From positions 1-10,828 of the forward strand of contig JAUVBS010000033.1 in assembly GCA_030591105.1 (NCBI GenBank): a DNA stretch of 10,828 bases, in the 5' to 3' direction. The DNA comes from a bacterium. Lineage in GTDB: Bacteria; Krumholzibacteriota; Krumholzibacteriia; LZORAL124-64-63. Under the pieces are notes generated by a model. It did not search any database. It saw nothing but the letters and a program-made list of their open reading frames with translations, and was not told the origin of the DNA. Position 1 is the stretch's first letter. Each line of letters opens with the position of its first letter. The position numbers were made by a program, and so were the translations under genes. Shown piece after piece: positions 6,008 to 10,828 of the stretch.

Positions 6008-6799
6008 TCAAAACGTTCCACGCACCCAGCCACCATCGGCAACGATGCACTGGCCGGTGATGAAAGCCGCCTGCTCGGACATTAGAAAAGCGACAAGAGC
6101 GGCCAGCTCCGCCGGCTGTCCCAACCTGCCGACGGGAATCTCGGCCTCGTGCCCGGCCCGGATCTCCGCCACACTACGCTGCTCCCGCTCCGCCTGGTCG
6201 GCCATCAGCACATCGACACGGTCGGTGGCGTGATGACCCGGGGCGACCGAGTTTACCGTCACCCCGTGCGGCGCCGCCTCGAGGGCCAGTACCTTGGTCA
6301 ACGCGTGGACCGCCGGGCGCAGTACGTTCGAAAGCGTCAAGTTCGGCACCGGTTGCTGCACGGTCACCGACGTGATCTGAACGATACGTCCCCAACCGCG
6401 CTGCGTCATACCGGGCAACAACAGGCGAGACAGTCTCAGCGCGCTATCGACCAGCAGCTCGTACGCCGCTTCGAATTGCGACGGCCGCAGATCGTTGAGT
6501 CCACCGGGTGGTGGACCGCCCACGTTGATCAGACAACAACTGATCGGACCGAGGCGGTCCTCGGTCTCGTGGACGAACTGCGCCAGGGCTTCCGGATCGG
6601 TCACGTCGGTCGGCCGCGCCACCACGCGCCCGGGACCGGCGGCGTCGACCACGGCCGCGGCTTCCTTCAGAGCTTCTTCGCCACGAGCACACATGGCGAC
6701 GTGCGCACCCTCGGCAGCCAGAAGTTCGGCTACGGCCCGGCCAAAACCGCGCGAGGCGGCCGTAACCAGAGCCACGCGGTCGGTTAATCCGAGATTCAT
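6008..6799 (-). CDS. Short-chain dehydrogenase/reductase family protein lacking the Tyr-x3-Lys pair
   Basis: The 263-residue protein has a Rossmann N-terminus with TAASRGFGRAVAE (TGxxxGxG variant, about 13-25), a DVTD strand end at 65-68, INVGGPPPG (91-99) in place of NNAG, the catalytic-type Ser144 in QITS, and a C-terminal ITGQCIVADGGW. The usual Tyr and Lys, expected 13 and 17 residues after Ser144, are Ser157 and Arg161 in the LTLSNVLR motif. This NxGGPPPG and LSNxxR combination is a recognisable SDR subgroup often annotated as 3-oxoacyl-ACP reductase, so it is a lineage trait and not decay; normal reductase chemistry is doubtful. ATG 6799 is preceded by GAGGGG with 6-7 bases of spacing and matches the domain start; the frame upstream of it is not conserved-looking. 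The gene stands alone, divergent from the peptidase gene. Its substrate is unknown. Confidence 0.8.
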   Translation of the reverse strand: MNLGLTDRVALVTAASRGFGRAVAELLAAEGAHVAMCARGEEALKEAAAVVDAAGPGRVVARPTDVTDPEALAQFVHETEDRLGPISCCLINVGGPPPGGLNDLRPSQFEAAYELLVDSALRLSRLLLPGMTQRGWGRIVQITSVTVQQPVPNLTLSNVLRPAVHALTKVLALEAAPHGVTVNSVAPGHHATDRVDVLMADQAEREQRSVAEIRAGHEAEIPVGRLGQPAELAALVAFLMSEQAAFITGQCIVADGGWVRGTF

Positions 6800-6805
6800 G
6801 ACTAT

Positions 6806-6817
6806 CCCCTCGAGGGG
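6806..6817. repeat. Palindrome covering the ribosome binding site of the dehydrogenase gene
   Basis: CCCCTCGAGGGG is a perfect 12-base palindrome, and the GAGGGG part is the Shine-Dalgarno sequence for ATG 6799. In the transcript CCCC and GGGG could pair around a UCGA loop and hide the binding site; as DNA it could be an operator. Only the symmetry is seen. Confidence 0.45.
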
Positions 6818-6948
6818 CCGCTGAGCCGACGGGCGCTGGTTCGCGCAGGTCCGGCGGACGCGGCACAATGGTTGCGAATCGGAAACGCTGCGCCGCAACA
6901 GGTCTACGCGAAACCGCGGCCGGGAACAACGAGGAATCGTGAGTCGCT

Positions 6949-6970
6949 TGCACGGCTACCCGACCGTGCA
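6949..6970. repeat. Inverted repeat directly before the peptidase ribosome binding site
   Basis: TGCACGG (6949-6955) and CCGTGCA (6964-6970) are perfect 7-base arms around an 8-base loop. The right arm abuts GAGGAAG (6971-6977), the binding site for ATG 6985. It could be an operator half-site pair or an mRNA hairpin affecting translation. No convincing promoter was found in this 185-base divergent space. Confidence 0.5.
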
Positions 6971-6984
6971 GAGGAAGAATACGT

Positions 6985-8466
6985 ATGGCTAGACTGACGC
7001 AACCTGCACGCAACCGGTCGGTCGGCAACACCTTCGGGCGGTTCTTGCTGCTCGGCTTCCTGATCGCAATCTTCGCCGCGGCCTCCTGGTACGCCGTCCC
7101 CCGGCCGCCACAACCGGTAACCTTGACCTATGAATTGGACCTGGCCCACGCTGCCAGAGGCGAGTTGACGATCTGTATGGTCGTCGACGGCGATCTGCCC
7201 GAATCGCTCGAACTCGCATTCCCGCCGGGAGTTTTCGGCGACCGTCGCAATGGCGTTACGCCGTCGATCACCTCGGCCCACGCGCTGTTGAGAAACGGGA
7301 GGATCGGCGACTCCTTACCAGTGAGCGTTACCGTCGACGGCTGGCGCTTACCGCTTTTGCCCGGCGAGCGTATCGGGTTCACCTACCGGATCGACCTGGC
7401 GTCCGTCGGCCAGCTCGAGCAGGACATCCGCAAACACATTTCCGCGCCGGTCGTCGGCGGCCTACGGGCGGTCGGCTTCGAGGTCTTTCTGCAACCGCGT
7501 GGGGTGCAGGTCGGCGATATCTCGGTCAACTTTCGCAACGGTGGCGGCATGCCGTTGGTCGTACCGTGGAACGCCGGTCCGATCACCGACGACGGACCGG
7601 TGCCGGCCAATCTGCTCTATCACCCGCGTGACCAGCGCGATTTGAACAACTCCTTGATCGCTTGCGGCGACCTGCGCATCGCCACCGCCGAGGCCGGAGA
7701 CTCCCTGATTCGCTTTGCCACCGCCGACCGCTGGCTGTTTGCCGATCGCGACGTCCTGCAGCTGCTGCAGCGCATCGCGCGGGCGGAGATCGCGTTTTTC
7801 GGCACCGCGCCCGAACCGTTGATCACCTGTCTGCTTGCCGCAAACCCGGTCGGCGGCGCCGAACGGTTCGACACTTACGGCGTGCACACCGGCTCCTCGA
7901 TCCTGCTGCTGCTCGATGCACAGACCACCTACGCCGACCTGAACGAGAGCGCGGCGAGCGTCTTGGCCCACGAGATGTTTCACGGCTGGCTCGGTGAGGC
8001 GATCCGGCAAGTGGATCCGGCCACTCTCTGGTTCACCGAAGGGGCGACGACTCTCTACGCGGCGCGTATGCTCGTCGCCGCCAACGTGTGGTCGCCGCCA
8101 TACGGTCGGCAGATGCTCGAGGCGCGGCTCGCGCGTGACTACTACGGCAGTACGCGGCTGGGCCAGATCTCGGTCGCTGCCGCCGCCGCGCAGGTGATGG
8201 CCGACCCCGAGACGGTACGATTCGGCTATGCTGGCGGCGTGGCGGTTTGCGCCGCACTCGAGCACTCGTTGATCGCGCAAGGCAGTTGCGGTGACCCACT
8301 GGGCGAACTGCTGCGGTACCTCTATAATCAGGGCAGCGACGCTCCACTCACACGCGCCGGCATCGTCGCGGCGGCCCTCGCCGTGACCGGCATCGAGTGC
8401 GGCACGTGGCTCGACCACTACGTCTACGGCACTGAGCCCTTGCCGTCGATCGAGCCGATGATATAA
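6985..8466 (+). CDS. Membrane-anchored M61-like zinc metallopeptidase
   Basis: Of 493 residues, the N-terminus has basic residues followed by one hydrophobic segment (about 20-38) that should act as a signal anchor, placing the rest outside the cytoplasm. The catalytic motif is HEMFH (His329, Glu330, His333) with Glu352 in WFTEGAT 18 residues later, giving the HExxH-x18-E zinc site of gluzincins. The following TLYAARML helix and the ending WLDHYVYGTEPLP resemble the glycyl aminopeptidase (M61) family more than the M1 aminopeptidases, since the M1 GAMEN motif is not seen. A C-terminal PDZ domain, common in M61, is absent. The region 45-250 is probably beta-rich. ATG 6985 has GAGGAAG 7-8 bases upstream. 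The gene ends 64 bases before metG, and its stop codon overlaps the probable metG promoter. The natural substrate is unknown. Confidence 0.75.
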   Translation: MARLTQPARNRSVGNTFGRFLLLGFLIAIFAAASWYAVPRPPQPVTLTYELDLAHAARGELTICMVVDGDLPESLELAFPPGVFGDRRNGVTPSITSAHALLRNGRIGDSLPVSVTVDGWRLPLLPGERIGFTYRIDLASVGQLEQDIRKHISAPVVGGLRAVGFEVFLQPRGVQVGDISVNFRNGGGMPLVVPWNAGPITDDGPVPANLLYHPRDQRDLNNSLIACGDLRIATAEAGDSLIRFATADRWLFADRDVLQLLQRIARAEIAFFGTAPEPLITCLLAANPVGGAERFDTYGVHTGSSILLLLDAQTTYADLNESAASVLAHEMFHGWLGEAIRQVDPATLWFTEGATTLYAARMLVAANVWSPPYGRQMLEARLARDYYGSTRLGQISVAAAAAQVMADPETVRFGYAGGVAVCAALEHSLIAQGSCGDPLGELLRYLYNQGSDAPLTRAGIVAAALAVTGIECGTWLDHYVYGTEPLPSIEPMI

Positions 8467-8467
8467 T
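8440..8467 (+). promoter_or_regulatory. Sigma70-like promoter of metG, overlapping the peptidase stop codon
   Basis: TTGCCG (8440-8445) and a perfect TATAAT (8462-8467) are separated by 16 bases. The -10 hexamer includes the TAA stop of the upstream gene (8464-8466). Transcription would start near 8474, giving a leader of about 57 bases to metG, so metG can be expressed independently of the peptidase gene. Confidence 0.55.
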
Positions 8468-8530
8468 TTCCTTACCGAACTCCAGAGTCCGCCGCACCGT
8501 AACATTTGCCCCTAGCCGCGGAGAAGCCGT

Positions 8531-10255
8531 GTGAGTTCCGCAGACGAATCGGGTCAGCAGGCCTTCAAGCGCACGCTAGTCACCGCCGCTCTACCCTACG
8601 CCAATGGCGACATCCACCTGGGACATCTCGCCGGAGCGTACCTACCGGCCGACCTCTACGTCCGCTACCTCCGTTTGCGCGGCGAGGAGGTACTCTTCAT
8701 CTGCGGCAGTGATGAGTATGGAGTGCCCATCACGTTGACGGCTGAAAAGCTGGGGATCTCGCCCCAGGAACTGGTGGACCGGAATTACGAATCGATCAGG
8801 AAGAGCTTCGCGGATTTTGGCATGAGCTTCGACAATTACAGCCAGACCAGCCGGGAGATTCACACCGAGACCAGCCAGGCTTTCTTTACCGACCTGCACA
8901 CCCAAGGGCTGTTCAAACAGAAGACCACCGACCAGTTCTATAGCGTCAGTCAGAACCGGTTTCTAGCCGACCGCTATATCGAAGGCACCTGCCCCAAATG
9001 CGGCAGCGAAGATGCGCGCGGCGACCAGTGCGAGAAATGCGGCACCACCCTGGATCCCACTGAACTGATCAACCCCCGCAACGCCATGGACAACAGCCCC
9101 CTGGAGCTGCGCAAGACCACCCACTGGTTCCTTCCCCTGGGCGACTGGCAGGAGAAGCTCAAGGCCTTCCACGGTCGGCATCCGGAGTGGAAGGAGAACG
9201 TACTACGCTACTGCAACGGCTGGTTTGCTGACGGTTTGCAGGACCGGGCCATGACTCGTGACCTGAGCTGGGGAGTACCCGTACCCCTGCCCGATCACGA
9301 GGGCAAGGTGATGTTCGTGTGGTTCGATGCTCCCATTGGCTACATCTCCGCCACCCGTGAGTGGGCCGCCGAAAACGGCGCCCCTGAAACCTGGCGAACC
9401 TGGTGGCAAAACCCCGACACTCGTCTGGTACATTTCATCGGTAAGGACAACATCTTTTTCCACGCGTTGCTGTTTCCGATCATGCTGATGGCCCACAGCG
9501 AAAACTACATCCTGCCGGACAATGTCCCGGCCAACGAGTTCCTGAATCTGGAAGGCCAGAAACTTTCGACCAGCCGCGGTTTCGCCGTCTGGCTACCGGA
9601 ATACCTGGCCAAGTTCCCGGCCGACGCGTTGCGTTACACACTGGCGCGCAACCTGCCGGAGACGCGCGACATGAACTTCACTTGGCAGGGATTCCTGGCG
9701 CGCAACAACAGCGAGCTGGGCAACAATTTCGGCAACCTGATCAACCGGGTGTTGACCTTCTGCCACAAGTATTTCGCCGGCGTGGTACCGGAGTGGTCGC
9801 TGGACGCAGCGACCGATCTGGACCGCACCACCCTCGCCGAGGTCGAGGACCTTTTGCAACGCTGGTCCGAACACATGGCGCGTTTCGAGCAGAAGGCGGC
9901 CGTCAACGTGGCGTTTCAGGCCGGTCAGGCAGGTAACCGTTACTTCGACGAGTCGGCGCCATTCCGCACACGCAAGAGCGACCTGGCACGCTGCGGCCAG
10001 AGCGTCGGCGTCGCGATCCAGATCGTGCGCATGCTCGCGCTGATGCTCGCACCGGTCACGCCGTTCGCCATGACGAAACTGTGGGGCTGGCTCGGTATGG
10101 AGAGCGATCTGTGGCCCGGCGGCTGGCAGGAAGGCACCCTTCCGATCCCGTCGGGCCGGATACTGGGCCAACCGGAGATCCTGTTCCCGCGTATCGAAGA
10201 CCAAGCCGTCCAGATCGAGATCGAGCGGTTAGAAAAACTGCTCGACAATGCGTGA
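8531..10255 (+). CDS. metG: Methionyl-tRNA synthetase
   Basis: This class I synthetase attaches methionine to tRNA-Met in the cytoplasm. In order: the HIGH motif as HLGH (29-32) within ALPYANGDIHLGH, SDEYGVP (60-66), the connective zinc knuckle with Cys154/Cys157 and Cys167/Cys170, FVWFDAPIGYIS (262-273), HFIGKDN (301-307), and the KMSKS loop as KLSTS (344-348), then an alpha-helical anticodon-binding domain. At 574 residues it stops after that domain; the C-terminal tRNA-binding domain of the 677-residue E. coli enzyme is missing, as in many MetRS. The SDEYGVP and KLSTS forms recall Bacteroidota-type enzymes. Start is GTG 8531 with GGAG at 8520-8523, 7 bases upstream; the conserved LVTAALPY begins about 15 residues in. 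It converges on guaA with 26 bases between the stop codons. Confidence 0.95.
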   Translation: MSSADESGQQAFKRTLVTAALPYANGDIHLGHLAGAYLPADLYVRYLRLRGEEVLFICGSDEYGVPITLTAEKLGISPQELVDRNYESIRKSFADFGMSFDNYSQTSREIHTETSQAFFTDLHTQGLFKQKTTDQFYSVSQNRFLADRYIEGTCPKCGSEDARGDQCEKCGTTLDPTELINPRNAMDNSPLELRKTTHWFLPLGDWQEKLKAFHGRHPEWKENVLRYCNGWFADGLQDRAMTRDLSWGVPVPLPDHEGKVMFVWFDAPIGYISATREWAAENGAPETWRTWWQNPDTRLVHFIGKDNIFFHALLFPIMLMAHSENYILPDNVPANEFLNLEGQKLSTSRGFAVWLPEYLAKFPADALRYTLARNLPETRDMNFTWQGFLARNNSELGNNFGNLINRVLTFCHKYFAGVVPEWSLDAATDLDRTTLAEVEDLLQRWSEHMARFEQKAAVNVAFQAGQAGNRYFDESAPFRTRKSDLARCGQSVGVAIQIVRMLALMLAPVTPFAMTKLWGWLGMESDLWPGGWQEGTLPIPSGRILGQPEILFPRIEDQAVQIEIERLEKLLDNA

Positions 10256-10281
10256 GCGCTACGACCGCTCCGATCGCCCCT

Positions 10282-10828
10282 TCACTCCCACTCGATGGTC
10301 CCGGGCGGCTTCGATGTCACGTCGAGGGCCAGGCCGGAGATTCCTGGTAGGGCCGTGATCGATGCACGCAACTCGGCGAGCAGGGCGTCCGGCAACGGCG
10401 CCGGCTTGGCGGTCATGGCGCGCTCGGAATGGACCGGCCGCACGATACAGTATTCACGGCCGCGGCCGTCGACTTCCAGCGGGACCAGAACCGTTGGACA
10501 CTGCCAGATTTCCTCATACACACCGTGCCGCCGTAGCCCCTGCATGACCAGGTGGTCGGCTTCACGCAGCAGATCGAGCCGCGCCCGTGTCGTGGCCGCT
10601 GCGAGCGGTTGCAGTTGTTCGGGCAGCGCCTCACCCAGATTCCAGAGGCAACGGTTCAGCCCCGGCACCTCCTTCAAGATAGCGCCGGACGCTTCGAGCA
10701 AGCGCTCCCAGGACGTGGTGCCGTGCAACAGTACGGGGTGTTCGTAGGAACGCAGATCTGCTTTCACACCGACCGACTTGATGGGCAGCACACGCGCGGT
10801 GAGGTCGAACCGCGCGGCCATTTCACAC
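10282..10828 (-). CDS. guaA: GMP synthase (glutamine-hydrolysing), C-terminal part, 5' truncated
   Basis: The frame ends with DVTSKPPGTIEWE, the signature C-terminus of GMP synthase, which aminates XMP to GMP. The frame stays open to the window edge, past the ATG at 10821, so about 182 residues are visible and the amidotransferase and ATP-pyrophosphatase domains lie outside. Two dimerisation modules can be seen. The first is LPIKSVGVKADLRSYEH through VPGLNRCLW. The second is LLREADHLVMQGLRRHGVYEEIWQ in part, through VLVPLEVDGR, RPVHSERAMTAK and PGISGLALDVTSKPP. Standard bacterial GuaA has only one such module, whereas human GMPS has two (D1 and D2) in this order. The identity is certain; the relationship to the eukaryotic type is my alignment from memory. 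Confidence 0.9.
   Translation of the reverse strand, partial: CEMAARFDLTARVLPIKSVGVKADLRSYEHPVLLHGTTSWERLLEASGAILKEVPGLNRCLWNLGEALPEQLQPLAAATTRARLDLLREADHLVMQGLRRHGVYEEIWQCPTVLVPLEVDGRGREYCIVRPVHSERAMTAKPAPLPDALLAELRASITALPGISGLALDVTSKPPGTIEWE

Noticed and set aside
6149..6787. Plus-strand frame of 212 codons opposite the dehydrogenase
   Set aside because: It is Arg/Gly/His-rich shadow sequence; the minus strand has the Rossmann motifs in order.
7462..8505. Minus-strand frame of 347 codons opposite the M61-like peptidase
   Set aside because: No domain motif is visible, and the plus strand carries the intact HExxH-x18-E site across the same bases.
10250..10281. GAGCG/CGCTC inverted repeat between metG and guaA as a terminator
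   Set aside because: The stem is only 5 bp with a 7-base loop and no T-run follows, so it is not distinguishable from chance.
1..10828. CRISPR array, insertion sequence or attachment site
   Set aside because: No regularly spaced repeats, transposase or integrase motifs, or terminal inverted repeats with target duplications were seen.

Overview
The window is GC-rich, gene-dense bacterial chromosome from a Gram-negative-type organism. The genus cannot be fixed from the sequence. Several proteins recall forms I associate with Bacteroidota and other non-proteobacterial lineages. MetG has the KLSTS-type signature and two CxxC zinc pairs, the serine palmitoyltransferase resembles the Bacteroides type, and GMP synthase carries the duplicated dimerisation domain known from human GMPS. 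Base composition is unlike low-GC Bacteroides, so a GC-rich relative or a candidate phylum is possible. No mobile element, CRISPR array, rRNA or tRNA was found.

Layout. Bases 1-727 hold the 3' part of an in-frame Memo-AMMECR1 fusion (AmmeMemoRadiSam proteins B and A). Bases 854-5214 form a tight four-gene plus-strand operon that I read as sphingolipid synthesis: serine palmitoyltransferase, a GNAT-fold N-acyltransferase matching bacterial ceramide synthase, an NAD(P)-dependent epimerase-like reductase matching CerR, and a multi-pass PAP2-family membrane enzyme. The first three would take serine plus an acyl thioester to 3-ketosphinganine, 3-ketoceramide and dihydroceramide. The fourth is a plausible headgroup transferase or lipid phosphatase acting at the membrane. 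Reading frames overlap at the last two junctions.

Bases 5460-5936 are a minus-strand unit: a good sigma70-like promoter, then a previously unlisted 27-codon hydrophobic reading frame whose in-frame TGA is followed by a SECIS-like hairpin and an open frame up to the ribosome binding site of the FmdB-type zinc-ribbon gene (TTG start). An atypical short-chain dehydrogenase lies at 6008-6799 (minus), divergent from a membrane-anchored M61-like metallopeptidase (6985-8466, plus). The peptidase gene is followed by metG (8531-10255), which has its own promoter overlapping the peptidase stop codon. The 3' end of guaA enters convergently from the right edge.

The most interesting items are the complete sphingolipid operon with a dedicated PAP2 enzyme, the AUC-like start of its second gene, and the small membrane reading frame with a possible selenocysteine codon.
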